Assembly (NCBI GenBank): GCA_021648745.1
Contig: JAKISE010000013.1
Location: 1-50,659, forward strand
DNA from: Cyclobacteriaceae bacterium
Lineage (GTDB): Bacteria > Bacteroidota > Bacteroidia > Cytophagales > Cyclobacteriaceae
Direction of reading: 5' to 3'
Length of the DNA: 50,659 nucleotides
The notes beneath the pieces are model-generated. The model made no database searches and was not told the origin of the DNA. It was given only the letters and a program-made list of their open reading frames with translations. Positions within the stretch are counted from its first letter, which is position 1. Every line of letters begins with the position of its first letter. Below, one piece after another: positions 32,972-41,964 of the stretch. The position numbers and the translations under genes are program-made.

Positions 32972-34126
32972 CTAATCATCGTCCGTTTCATATACTGTAT
33001 CGTCCAAATTATATTTTTCTTTAGCTCTTGCCACAAATACATTGTTAGACTCTGCACCAAGGGCTCTTTGTGTAGGTGTTAAACTACCGTTTAGCCAAAT
33101 AATTCTATCCTCATTTTCAGGTGTTTCTTTTTGGATATTAAGCCGTGCGATTGCTTCCTTGAATATTTCAATAAATACAGGGTTCTTTTCTTTAGATTTC
33201 ATTGATTTCAATACAGGGATTGCTTCTTTGCAATTAAGGTCAGTTAGTGCAAAAACAGCAAAAGAAGGCCATTCTTTATTTTCTTCAGATTGTAAGTACA
33301 ATAAGGGTTCTTTGATATTTTTTTCTAAATACCATTTGCTATATAAAGTTTGGTGTACAAAAGTGTTTTCCTTGTAGTGCTTTCCTGTTACCTTAACCGC
33401 ACGATTCAAAACCTGAAGATCAAAAAGCGATTTATATGCAGTCAGCTCTAGTGCAATAAAGCCAGATGCCTGATGTAAATCATAACTTCTATCGTCAATA
33501 GAACAAAATTCATATATTCTAAAAATAAGGCTTGAAAATTGCTCTCTATCTCCTGCCTGAAGTGAACCAATGGCTTGTGCAAGAATTAATAATGTAGTTG
33601 AATCTGGATGCCCATCTAAGTAATCATACTTTTTATTATCTTTCGCATATTTAATAGCAAAGTTAAAAGCATCATTAAAAAACGAAACTACCAAAGATTT
33701 ATATTGAGAGATATAATATGCTTCTGCTAGGTCGAATAGGACTTGTCCGTTTTCAAATTTAAAACCATGGTAATACAAATAATCATCGCCTCTCAAAAAA
33801 TCGAACGCATTTTTAAGTACAACTTCAAAATACTTTTGATCTTTTAATTTTAGCAGAACGTCATATCGCCTATGAAATTTATTCATAGCTATTGCATACA
33901 ACTCTTCTTTCAAACCTTTATCACCAGTTTCTACAGTTTTAAAAATAGCCTTATCCAAATAAATATTGCTTTGGGACTTTATAAAGAGGGAGAATTTGAT
34001 GTAATCATCTGTATAGTTCCTATAAGAATAGCCATAGATTTTTTCAAAAAGTTTTGTTAGGCTAGTTCCGGGCAACTTCTCAAATGATGATATTTCTTTA
34101 TGGAGTTTCTGGCAATAGCTTTCCAT
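32972..34126 (-). CDS. Helical hypothetical protein (possible HEAT-like repeats)
   Basis: 384 residues, no signal peptide or membrane helix. Predominantly amphipathic helices with aromatic-rich segments (KIYGYSYRNYTDDYIKFSLF, GDDYLYYHGFKFENGQ), a stretch EWPSFAVFALTDLNCKEAIP followed by VLKSMKSKEKNP that looks like one HEAT or Armadillo repeat, and an acidic tail (TVYETDDD). I do not recognise the family. It begins 1 bp after the saccharopine dehydrogenase stop and must share its transcript. A protein-binding scaffold is a guess. Confidence 0.75.
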   Translation of the reverse strand: MESYCQKLHKEISSFEKLPGTSLTKLFEKIYGYSYRNYTDDYIKFSLFIKSQSNIYLDKAIFKTVETGDKGLKEELYAIAMNKFHRRYDVLLKLKDQKYFEVVLKNAFDFLRGDDYLYYHGFKFENGQVLFDLAEAYYISQYKSLVVSFFNDAFNFAIKYAKDNKKYDYLDGHPDSTTLLILAQAIGSLQAGDREQFSSLIFRIYEFCSIDDRSYDLHQASGFIALELTAYKSLFDLQVLNRAVKVTGKHYKENTFVHQTLYSKWYLEKNIKEPLLYLQSEENKEWPSFAVFALTDLNCKEAIPVLKSMKSKEKNPVFIEIFKEAIARLNIQKETPENEDRIIWLNGSLTPTQRALGAESNNVFVARAKEKYNLDDTVYETDDD

Positions 34127-34127
34127 T

Positions 34128-35477
34128 TTATTCTTGAGGCGTTAACACACACGACTCCGTAAAATCAAACCCAAAATCCTCGCTTAATTCCGTTAGAATT
34201 GGCTCGTACAATTCCTTGACAATTGGAATAATAACTCCTCTGGATTTGACCTTCCCTTCCAAAATCAATTTTGAAGCAATACCCAATGGCAACCCAACTG
34301 TTTTTGACATGGCGGTGTGTGTTGTATTTTCACCCATGGTTACAATGGAAGAATGAATTTCGGTCTCTCGGTTATTATTGTTTTTATCTATGTAGTTAAA
34401 TTTATGCCACATCACAATCATATCCTTATCTTGTGAGCTCAATGTCCATTTTTTTCGCAAAATGGCTTCTAATATTTGAGCAGGTGTGCCTTCTTTTAAC
34501 CCCACTAACTCATCACTAAAAATTCCTACCCATTTAAGTTTATGCATAATCTCTCCTTGCATATCTAAGTTGAGGTAATGTGCTAGTTTTAATTCAACGG
34601 AATCGTGAGGATTATATGATAAAAATGAATTGATAAACTGACGGTGGGTCATAGTTTCCACATCTTCCATCTGGAAGCTGTCATCGGTAGCACCTAACTG
34701 CACAAATATATTCCAGGCCTTACTGAAACCTGGTCGTCTGAATGTGCCCCGATATAAGGTTTTTATTCCACGCAAATTGTAGACATCTAAATACTGTAAA
34801 GAATCGCGGTTTGCATATCCTTCAAACTCACCATACTTAGGAATGTGCACAATTTCTGTTCTCCTAAATAATCGATGGTAGGGTATAAACTTATACCGAC
34901 CTTCCTGAATAAACTTAACCACTCCCTGCCCTGCTAACACTACATTTCGTGAGTTCCAAGTAAACTTATATTTCCATGGGTTCTCTTCATCAGTTGGAGC
35001 CAATAGCCCACCTGTAAAGGATTCAAACCCAATTAACTCATTGCCATTATTTCTAATCTGGTCAATCACCTGCATCGCACTCATATGATCAATTCCGGGG
35101 TCAAGTCCACACTCGTTTAAAAACACAAGCCCCTTTCGTTTAGCCTCTTCATCAAGCTCCCTCATTTCGGTATTTACATAAGAGGCTGTAACTAAGTGCT
35201 TCGAAAATTTTAGGCAAGCATTAGCTACGGCCATATGAAATCTGGCAGGCAGCATACTAATTACCAAATCTACCTTGCCTACTTCTTCTTCTAGCTGTGC
35301 TACATTGGTCACATTAAAAGCAAAACCTCTAGCTTTGCCTTCTCCCTTTTTATTTGCAAGTTCAGCATTAACATCACCAATGGCAATTTGCCACCCATTG
35401 GCATCATTAAGGGTAAGAAGATATTGAATTAAAGTAGAAGCAGATTGACCTGCCCCAAGCAGTAATATGTTTTTCAT
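34128..35477 (-). CDS. Saccharopine dehydrogenase family protein (LYS9-like)
   Basis: 449 residues. N-terminal Rossmann NAD(P) domain with LLGAGQSASTLIQYLL, a central DLVISMLPARFHMAVANACL and ECGLDPGIDHMSAMQVIDQI, and a C-terminal domain containing GTFRRPGFSKAWNIFVQLG. This is the arrangement of glutamate-forming saccharopine dehydrogenases (fungal LYS9 and the C-terminal half of animal AASS). It would interconvert saccharopine and aminoadipate semialdehyde plus glutamate in lysine metabolism; direction and co-substrate are not readable. It heads a two-gene operon with the unknown helical protein and diverges from cdd. Confidence 0.92.
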   Translation of the reverse strand: MKNILLLGAGQSASTLIQYLLTLNDANGWQIAIGDVNAELANKKGEGKARGFAFNVTNVAQLEEEVGKVDLVISMLPARFHMAVANACLKFSKHLVTASYVNTEMRELDEEAKRKGLVFLNECGLDPGIDHMSAMQVIDQIRNNGNELIGFESFTGGLLAPTDEENPWKYKFTWNSRNVVLAGQGVVKFIQEGRYKFIPYHRLFRRTEIVHIPKYGEFEGYANRDSLQYLDVYNLRGIKTLYRGTFRRPGFSKAWNIFVQLGATDDSFQMEDVETMTHRQFINSFLSYNPHDSVELKLAHYLNLDMQGEIMHKLKWVGIFSDELVGLKEGTPAQILEAILRKKWTLSSQDKDMIVMWHKFNYIDKNNNNRETEIHSSIVTMGENTTHTAMSKTVGLPLGIASKLILEGKVKSRGVIIPIVKELYEPILTELSEDFGFDFTESCVLTPQE

Positions 35478-35583
35478 TTGGTAATTCTAATTTTAGAACC
35501 CAAAGTAAGGCTGATATTTATTGTTCTCAAAAGGATTTAATCGATTATTATTGCTATAATTATTACTCTAAATTTTTACGAAT

Positions 35584-36039
35584 ATGAAATTTACGAAAAG
35601 CTTTGAAAATCAAGTAAATAAATTAGGTAGTGAAGAGCAGCTTGTATTAAAGGCCTCACTAAAAGCAGTTAGTAATTCATATTCTCCTTATTCTCATTTT
35701 AAGGTAGGTGCGGCACTATTACTGGACAATGGTGAATTAATTTTAGGAAGCAATCAAGAAAATATTGCTTACCCCTCTGGGTTATGTGCTGAACGAACTG
35801 CCCTTTTTAGCTATGGTTCCTCGGGTATTAAGTCTCCCATAAAAATGTTGGCGATTATTGCCTTTAATAAAGACAAAAAACAGTCTGATACTTGTTCTCC
35901 TTGTGGTTCTTGCCGCCAAGTAATGCTAGAATATGAACAATTACAAAAAAAACCTTACAAGGTAATTTTTAGTTATAACGGTAAGATAGAGATATTAGAT
36001 AGCAGTGCCCTGCTTTTACCATACGCTTTTCATTTTTAA
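35584..36039 (+). CDS. cdd: Cytidine deaminase
   Basis: 151 residues, homotetrameric-type length. Zinc motifs: C68-A-E70 in GLCAERTALF (zinc ligand and catalytic Glu) and C107 and C110 in CSPCGSCRQVMLEY. The N-terminal SYSPYSHFKVGAALLL is the substrate-binding start. It converts cytidine or deoxycytidine to uridine in pyrimidine salvage. Its TAA shares one base with the ATG of the next gene (TAATG), so translation is probably coupled. Confidence 0.96.
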   Translation: MKFTKSFENQVNKLGSEEQLVLKASLKAVSNSYSPYSHFKVGAALLLDNGELILGSNQENIAYPSGLCAERTALFSYGSSGIKSPIKMLAIIAFNKDKKQSDTCSPCGSCRQVMLEYEQLQKKPYKVIFSYNGKIEILDSSALLLPYAFHF

Positions 36040-36692
36040 TGGTAGATGATTTCCACCAAGTTTCCTTTCAATCTCAAGGCAGATATGCTATGCTAGGCGA
36101 ATTGTCGGCTAACACAAAGTCTATTCTTTTTGTTTTTCATGGGCAAGGGCAACTTGCTGAGTTTTTTGTGAAAAAATTTAAGGTATTGAACGATCTTGGC
36201 ATTACCATAATTGCTCCAGAGGGTCTTCATCAGTATTATTTAGAAGGGTTTTCAGGACGTGTAGGTGCTGGCTGGATGACAAGCGAAAACCGATTGGTTG
36301 CCATCGAAAATTACCTCAACTTTATTAATGCGATGTTTAGCCAAGTTAAGAAAGAAACACCCGATAGTACACCGGTACATGTGCTTGGCTTTTCGCAGGG
36401 TGCTGCAACTGCTAGTCGATGGATGGCTGAATCTAAATTTAATTTTGAACAACTCATTCTTTGGGGAGGTGCTCTACCTCCTGACCTCAACAAAGAGTTG
36501 ATTTATCAAAGAATGAAAGGTAAAAAGCTTATTCATGCTATTGGCGATAAAGATCCTTTTATTAGTAAAGAAAAAGTGGGAGATTTAAGGATACTAGCTA
36601 ATAACTACGGTCTCGCAACCGACATTAACATGTATGAGGGAGCCCATGACATTGAGCAAAAAGCTTTAGTAAAGTTATTTAGCCTCGTTTAA
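36039..36692 (+). CDS. Alpha/beta hydrolase, phospholipase/carboxylesterase type
   Basis: 217 residues. Oxyanion-hole FVFHGQGQLAEFF, nucleophile S119 in GFSQG, D172 in GDKDPF and H203 in EGAHDIE form the catalytic triad. The layout and size match the YpfH/Abhydrolase_2 group of serine esterases. Cytoplasmic, since no signal is present; the substrate is unknown. Coupled to cdd by a TAATG overlap. Its 3' end overlaps the convergent SDR gene by 14 bp. Confidence 0.92.
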   Translation: MVDDFHQVSFQSQGRYAMLGELSANTKSILFVFHGQGQLAEFFVKKFKVLNDLGITIIAPEGLHQYYLEGFSGRVGAGWMTSENRLVAIENYLNFINAMFSQVKKETPDSTPVHVLGFSQGAATASRWMAESKFNFEQLILWGGALPPDLNKELIYQRMKGKKLIHAIGDKDPFISKEKVGDLRILANNYGLATDINMYEGAHDIEQKALVKLFSLV

Positions 36693-37425
36693 CAACTGTA
36701 GCTGAAGCTTGTGCCGTTGGCAATACAATAACATCACTAATATTAACATGAGCTGGACGAGAAATCATAAACAAGGCTACCTCTGCAATATCTTCAGCAT
36801 AAAGTGGCTCCATACCATTATACGTAGCATCCGCTTTTACTTTATCTCCTTTAAATCGTATTGAAGAAAAGCCTGTATTTACTAAGCCTGGGCTAATTTG
36901 GCTAACTCTAATTCCATAAGGGTTTAAATCTAACCGCATGCCGTTATTAATGGCATCTACCGCATGTTTAGAGGCACAATATACATTGCCATTTGGGTAC
37001 ACCTCTTTGCCCGCAATAGAACCAACATTTATTATTTGCCCTGTTTTACGTTCCACCATTTGGTCGATAATCGGTTTGCTCACATAAAGTAGTCCCTTTA
37101 CATTGCCATCTATCATGGCATCCCAATCTTCTAAACTTCCTTTATGTATTGGAGCCATTCCGTGTGCGTTACCTGCATTATTAACAAGAATATCGATGGA
37201 GTTATTTTCTAACACTGGAGCCAAAGCTTCCTCAACTTCTTTCCTGTTTCTAACATCAAAATAAGCAGTAGTTATATTTACTTTCTTAGAAAGCTCTTGT
37301 TCTATAATAGATAACCGATTCTTACTTCTACCACATAGGATTAAATCTATTTTGTTATCAGCAAAAAGTCTGGCAATAGCTTCTCCTATACCGGAAGATG
37401 CTCCTGTAATTAAGGCTGTTTTCAT
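36679..37425 (-). CDS. Short-chain dehydrogenase/reductase (YdfG-like)
   Basis: 248 residues, classical SDR. Cofactor loop TGASSGIG (7-14), NNAG (82-85), and catalytic S136, Y149 and K153 (VGSIAGKEVYPNG...YCASKHA). An Arg after the second strand (CGRSKNRL) suggests NADP. Similar to enzymes acting on 3-hydroxy acids and serine. It begins one base before the porT stop ends (TAATG), so it is the third gene of ubiE-porT-SDR, although a link to secretion is not implied. Confidence 0.93.
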   Translation of the reverse strand: MKTALITGASSGIGEAIARLFADNKIDLILCGRSKNRLSIIEQELSKKVNITTAYFDVRNRKEVEEALAPVLENNSIDILVNNAGNAHGMAPIHKGSLEDWDAMIDGNVKGLLYVSKPIIDQMVERKTGQIINVGSIAGKEVYPNGNVYCASKHAVDAINNGMRLDLNPYGIRVSQISPGLVNTGFSSIRFKGDKVKADATYNGMEPLYAEDIAEVALFMISRPAHVNISDVIVLPTAQASATVVKRG

Positions 37426-38123
37426 TATTGAAAATGGAAATAGATACTAACTGTTTTGTTTTTAAGTTCCTTGATGCCAGCGGTAAAATCATTATTGCTA
37501 CCTACAATATCAACTAACCCAAATGAAAATCGAATTTCTGGTGAGAACTTAAAAAGTGGATAATACAAGTCGAAGCCAAAACCGAAATCGGCCATGAAAT
37601 TAACCCTTTCTAATTGGAGTAAGTTTTGATCTTCGTCTAATTCTGTCTTTCCTGCTGCCTCAATAGAGGGTGTTATTCCGCCAATAATGTACATTCTAAT
37701 ATTATCTCTGCGTTGAGATTTGTACTTGAACAGTATTGGGAAGTCCACCCCTACACTTTCAATAGTTTCTACAGAAGACCCTCTGCCCACATAATTATAC
37801 TGTAGATCATACTCTGAAAAAGTAACTTTAGGAGTGATTCTTGCATCAAAAAAAGGAGCCAACTTGAAATTTACTATAAACCCTAGCGAAAAGCCCGGCC
37901 TTTTTAAGGGCACTATAGAATGTACGCTATCCATGGCAGGAGTTGTAAAATAATCAGAATATTTCAATCGCAAAGAAGATGTATGAAATCCAAAAGAAAA
38001 CCCATAGGTTATTATACGTCTCTCATCGTAACGAGGATTGTTTACTTCTGTACCAGTTTGCCTTTGCGCCATAAGCACAAATGGCGTAAACATTAAAAGT
38101 AATATAGTTATTTGCTTCCCCAA
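37425..38123 (-). CDS. porT: Type IX secretion outer-membrane protein PorT
   Basis: 232 residues with a signal peptide (MGKQITILLLMFTPFVLMAQ). The body is an eight-stranded-type barrel with alternating hydrophobic strands: ITYGFSFGFHTSSLRLKYSD, GFSLGFIVNFKLAPFFDARI, DFPILFKYKSQRRDN, and a C-terminal IYFHFQ ending in an aromatic. This matches PorT (PF13568-type barrel), required for the T9SS in Porphyromonas and Flavobacterium. Its first 16 bases overlap the end of ubiE, a gene order common in Bacteroidota. It acts with the PorE-like protein encoded next in the window, if that call is right. Confidence 0.9.
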   Translation of the reverse strand: MGKQITILLLMFTPFVLMAQRQTGTEVNNPRYDERRIITYGFSFGFHTSSLRLKYSDYFTTPAMDSVHSIVPLKRPGFSLGFIVNFKLAPFFDARITPKVTFSEYDLQYNYVGRGSSVETIESVGVDFPILFKYKSQRRDNIRMYIIGGITPSIEAAGKTELDEDQNLLQLERVNFMADFGFGFDLYYPLFKFSPEIRFSFGLVDIVGSNNDFTAGIKELKNKTVSIYFHFQ

Positions 38124-38830
38124 TAAATTGAACTTATACCTAAAGTTAATGGAATTGCTTTAGTTTCTGTAAAACCTACTTCATTCATTATATCTAAAAA
38201 TTTATCGCCATACGGAAAAGCCGAAACGGACTCTGGCAAATATGTATAAGCAGATTGGTCTTTAGATATTAATTTGCCAATAGTGGGCAATATGGCTTTA
38301 AAATAAAAATTATACAATTGTTTAATAGGAAATCCACTAGGTTTAGAAAACTCAATGATTACCACATGCCCTCCTGGTTTCATTACTCTAAACATTTCTG
38401 ATAAGCCCAATTTCAAATTTTCGTAATTGCGTACACCAAAAGCAACGGTAACAGCATCAAAAAAATTGTCTTCAAAAGCCAAATTTTCCGAATCACCCAA
38501 TTGCATTTTAATTAAGTTGTCCAGCTTTTTGGCTTCTATTTTTTTTCTGCCAACCTCAAGCATTCCCTCCGAAATATCAACGCCATAAATCTTAATAGGT
38601 TTCAAACGGACAGATTCGATGGCAAAATCACCTGTACCAGTAGCGATGTCTAAAATTATTTTTGGGGCAAAAGGCTTAAGCATTCGAACTGCTTTTTTAC
38701 GCCATAATATGTCAATACCCATGCTAAGTACATGGTTTAACAAATCATAGCGCTTGCTAATGTTATTAAACATTTGAGCAACCTGCTCTTTTTTGCCTTG
38801 TTCGTTTTCTTTATAGGGAACTACCTCCAT
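38108..38830 (-). CDS. ubiE: Demethylmenaquinone methyltransferase
   Basis: 240 residues. SAM-binding motif I ILDIATGTGDFAIE, post-I YGVDISEGML, motif II NFFDAVTVAFGVRNYENL and motif III MKPGGHVVIIEFSKP are all typical of UbiE/MenG. It performs the last methylation in menaquinone (vitamin K2) synthesis at the membrane surface. The N-terminal VAQMFNNISKRYDLLNHVLS is also family-specific. Overlaps porT by 16 bp. Confidence 0.96.
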   Translation of the reverse strand: MEVVPYKENEQGKKEQVAQMFNNISKRYDLLNHVLSMGIDILWRKKAVRMLKPFAPKIILDIATGTGDFAIESVRLKPIKIYGVDISEGMLEVGRKKIEAKKLDNLIKMQLGDSENLAFEDNFFDAVTVAFGVRNYENLKLGLSEMFRVMKPGGHVVIIEFSKPSGFPIKQLYNFYFKAILPTIGKLISKDQSAYTYLPESVSAFPYGDKFLDIMNEVGFTETKAIPLTLGISSIYWGSK

Positions 38831-38894
38831 TGAAGCTTATTGATTTAGCGCCCAAAATTGATACAAAGTTTTAGGATTAAAAAGAAACGAGCCC

Positions 38895-40943
38895 TTATTT
38901 AACAAATCTAAATTCTACTCGCCTATTCAATTCACGACCTTCTTTTTCCTGATCGTTTGTAGCCAAAGGTTTATCAGACCCAAAGCCTTTAATGCTAATT
39001 CTACCTGCATCAATGCCAGATTTAATCATGGTCGATTTTACTTTATCCGCTCTATTAATCGAAAGCGATTTATTGTATTTTTCAACTCCAACAAAATCAG
39101 AATGGCCATATAATTGCAACATCAATGAAGGATTTTGTTTCATTAATCCAATGGCCTTTTCTATGCTAGGCGAATCTTCTTTATGGTAATAGCTACTTCC
39201 AAAATCGAAATATACGTTTCGAACCTTGTCGCCAGATGACTTTCTAATAAGTGGTTTAGGAATATCAATTACTGGAGCTGTTTCTTTAGCCTTTACCATT
39301 ACTACGGTTTGGCTTAAATTAATAGCCTCATTTCCTGCTGCAGGATAACTTACCGAGATAGATTGAGACTCATAACCTGCTTGTGTTACATGTAATAAGT
39401 ACTCTTGAGCACTACCGTTTGTAGATGAAAATTCATAAACACCCATGGATGTTTTATTGGCTCCTAACCCTCCTGTTCCTAACACACCACTCAACCTAAT
39501 TACTGCATCCATTACTCCATCTGACCCTTTAATTGTAACTGTTAATATTACTGGAGCTAACACTACTGGTGCTGGTGCAACTACAGGAACTGCATTAGGA
39601 TCATCGCGCTTCATTTCTTCAGGCACTTTTAGCATATATAAATCAGTATAGCCCAAGCCATCTTCTTTTACCGAAGCATAATAAGCTCGTTTACCATCTT
39701 TGGAAGGGGTAAAATAAATGTCATCGTCAGGAGTGTTGATAGGATACCCCATGTTGGTGGGTGTACTCCAAACCTGACTTGAACTGTCATATTCCACTCG
39801 GTAAATATCATAACCACCCATGCCATTGCCACCTCGGCTACTGAAATAAAGTGTTTTGCCATCGAACCCAATAAATGGCCCATCTTCATCGAAAGGTGTG
39901 TTGATTGGTGCCCCTATATTGCTGGCCTTTTGCCACGCCCCTTTGGCATTACGGTGCGACACCCAAATATCAATTCCACCTTCTCCACCAGGGCGGTCAC
40001 TGGAAAAGAACATGGTATTATTATCTGGAGATAAGGTTACGGATGTTTCAGAAAATTCAGTATTTATATGCTTATCAAGCGGTTCAGGGTAGGACCATTC
40101 ACCATTTTCATCGATATTGGAGACATAAATATCACCATTATTTTCGTCTTTATAAATATAAAGTTCCTTGCCATCTTTAGATAAGCCTACATTAGAATCG
40201 TGGTACATGGTGTTAACCACATTGCCAATATTGTCCGGATAATCCCAACTCCCGTTATCTAATTTCTTGCTGATGAAAATATCTTCAAACGGAAGGTTAT
40301 CATCCGAAACATCTTCGTTCAGGTTTTGCTCTTTTCTCCTTGAAGTAAAAATCATTATATTTTCATCGGCATCTACCACTGGGGCATAATCGTAAAATTT
40401 AGAATTTATATCGGCTCCCAAATTTACAATTTCAACATCCTCTGGAAACTCCATTAATATTTTACCCTGTTCACATTCAAATATCTTACGCCTAACAATC
40501 ATTGCCTCTACCATATCATTGCCTAAATAATCAGGGTTCGCAGTCAACTTCTCTAAATAGCGATCGTAATATCGGGTGGCTTCATCAAATTTATAACCGT
40601 AATGTAAGCTTTGAGCTACTTTGTATAATAGATCAAATGAATACTCAGGGTCTTTTTCATATACTTTCATAAAATACTCCTCTGCAGCACCTTTAGTTAC
40701 TGATTCTAGTAGAGTAACACCTGACATAAAACTAGCTCGAAGGTTATTCGGGTCCATCTGAGCAGCCATAATATAAGTATCTTTGGCATCTCCATATGCT
40801 TTGGTCTCTCGCATAACTTCATCTGCAATTTCTACCATTTGTTGAGCGACCTCTTCATTTGAGTCTTGCCCAAAGGTTGGTAGCACAGCCATTACTAAAA
40901 ATAAGGCGAATAAATACCTGATAACTTGTGTTTTAAATTGCAT
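38895..40943 (-). CDS. PorE-like TPR/PD40-propeller/OmpA protein (T9SS-associated)
   Basis: 682 residues with a type I signal peptide (FALFLVMAVLPTFGQ) and no lipobox. Domain order: TPR helices (about 30-160), a PD40/WD40-type propeller (about 170-435, with repeated ITTSR-like and LYFSSRGGNGMGGYDIYRV strands), a carboxypeptidase-regulatory-like beta sandwich (about 460-555), and an OmpA C-terminal peptidoglycan-binding domain (about 575-682: NVYFDFGSS, LYGHSDFVG, NRRVEFRF). This is the order of PorE, which anchors the T9SS to peptidoglycan in the periplasm; PorE itself is a lipoprotein in Porphyromonas, so this may be a paralogue. It lies 64 bp upstream of ubiE on the same strand. Confidence 0.85.
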   Translation of the reverse strand: MQFKTQVIRYLFALFLVMAVLPTFGQDSNEEVAQQMVEIADEVMRETKAYGDAKDTYIMAAQMDPNNLRASFMSGVTLLESVTKGAAEEYFMKVYEKDPEYSFDLLYKVAQSLHYGYKFDEATRYYDRYLEKLTANPDYLGNDMVEAMIVRRKIFECEQGKILMEFPEDVEIVNLGADINSKFYDYAPVVDADENIMIFTSRRKEQNLNEDVSDDNLPFEDIFISKKLDNGSWDYPDNIGNVVNTMYHDSNVGLSKDGKELYIYKDENNGDIYVSNIDENGEWSYPEPLDKHINTEFSETSVTLSPDNNTMFFSSDRPGGEGGIDIWVSHRNAKGAWQKASNIGAPINTPFDEDGPFIGFDGKTLYFSSRGGNGMGGYDIYRVEYDSSSQVWSTPTNMGYPINTPDDDIYFTPSKDGKRAYYASVKEDGLGYTDLYMLKVPEEMKRDDPNAVPVVAPAPVVLAPVILTVTIKGSDGVMDAVIRLSGVLGTGGLGANKTSMGVYEFSSTNGSAQEYLLHVTQAGYESQSISVSYPAAGNEAINLSQTVVMVKAKETAPVIDIPKPLIRKSSGDKVRNVYFDFGSSYYHKEDSPSIEKAIGLMKQNPSLMLQLYGHSDFVGVEKYNKSLSINRADKVKSTMIKSGIDAGRISIKGFGSDKPLATNDQEKEGRELNRRVEFRFVK

Positions 40944-41089
40944 GCTTAAAGCAATAGGTTAGTTAGTAAAAATCTAAGATAATAAATTGATTCTAACATG
41001 TTGAATAATATCTAGTGTTTTTCTTACAGATGCTAAAACTATGGATATTCAAAGAATCCAATTAAACTTGCACTCTCAAAGTAAAAACC

Positions 41090-41689
41090 ATGAAAATAAA
41101 GACGGCAGAGTTTGTAATTAGTAATACGGATGTACAAAAATGCCCGAATACCACCATTCCTGAATTTGCGTTTATTGGCCGCTCGAATGTGGGAAAATCC
41201 TCGTTAATCAATATGCTTACTAATCGTAAAAAGTTGGCTAAAACATCTGGCAGGCCAGGAAAAACGCAATTAATCAACCATTTTATTGTAAATAACGAGT
41301 GGCATTTGGTTGATTTGCCTGGCTATGGGTGGGCACGTGTGAGCAAAACAGATAGGGGTAAGTTTGGCGATATTATAGCCAGTTATTTACTAGACAGGCA
41401 ATCCTTAGTCTGTACATTTATTTTGATTGACATCCGCTTAAAACCACAACCCATAGATTTGGAATTTATTAATTGGATGGGTGAAAAAAAATTACCTTTT
41501 GCCCTCATCTTTACCAAAGCTGATAAAATCTCTAAGAATAAGGTAGAATCGCATCGTGCAGCATTTAACAGAGCGCTTAAAGCCGACTGGGCAGAGCTCC
41601 CTGTGTCTTTTATTACTTCCTCACTTGCTAAACAAGGCCAAGAGGAAGTGTTAGATTATATTGAGGATGTAATGAATTCGCTTGACTAA
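41090..41689 (+). CDS. engB: Ribosome biogenesis GTPase EngB/YsxC
   Basis: 199 residues. GTPase motifs: G1 GRSNVGKSS (30-38), G2 region KTSGRPGKTQ, G3 DLPGYGWARV, G4 TKAD, and G5 TSS near the end. EngB is an essential GTPase in 50S subunit assembly in the cytoplasm. The characteristic YGWARVSK and LIDIRLKPQPID strings are present. It reads away from the PorE-like gene and ends in a hairpin with a T-run. Confidence 0.96.
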   Translation: MKIKTAEFVISNTDVQKCPNTTIPEFAFIGRSNVGKSSLINMLTNRKKLAKTSGRPGKTQLINHFIVNNEWHLVDLPGYGWARVSKTDRGKFGDIIASYLLDRQSLVCTFILIDIRLKPQPIDLEFINWMGEKKLPFALIFTKADKISKNKVESHRAAFNRALKADWAELPVSFITSSLAKQGQEEVLDYIEDVMNSLD

Positions 41690-41701
41690 TTGAAGACACA
41701 A

Positions 41702-41961
41702 GACTTAAGATTATTAGACGTAAGACAATATTGACGATCTAATATCTAACGTCTATTTTTTTCCGCACTAAAATTATATCCGCTCTCTATTATAAGTTCG
41801 CAAAAATCTTTGCATAATGACATTCTTGCCAAGTGGTAAAGATTCCTGCGGAATGACTTGCAAAACGGAGAACATTGGCAATTACTTGTTCGACTGAGAT
41901 GGACGCAAGATTACGAGACTAAAGACCTTGTCTTACGTCTTATGTCTAATAGTCTTAAATC
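41702..41961. repeat. 260-bp intergenic block with long terminal inverted repeats
   Basis: GACTTAAGATTATTAGACGT (start of 41702-41728) recurs inverted at 41928-41961, where it has one extra 7-nt unit (ACATAAG) in a TAAGAC-rich arm. Nearly the whole spacer between engB and the rhomboid operon is enclosed. The interior has no ORF. It resembles a MITE or a duplicated terminator; unlike the element at 20155 its ends are low-complexity TAAGAC repeats. Confidence 0.5.
41715..41762 (+). terminator. Probable intrinsic terminator of engB
   Basis: TAGACGT (41715-41721) pairs with ACGTCTA (41749-41755), followed by T-rich 41755-41762. The loop is long (27 nt), so it is a less than ideal terminator. It uses the left arm of the 41702-41961 inverted repeat. 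Confidence 0.5.
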
Positions 41962-41964
41962 TCC

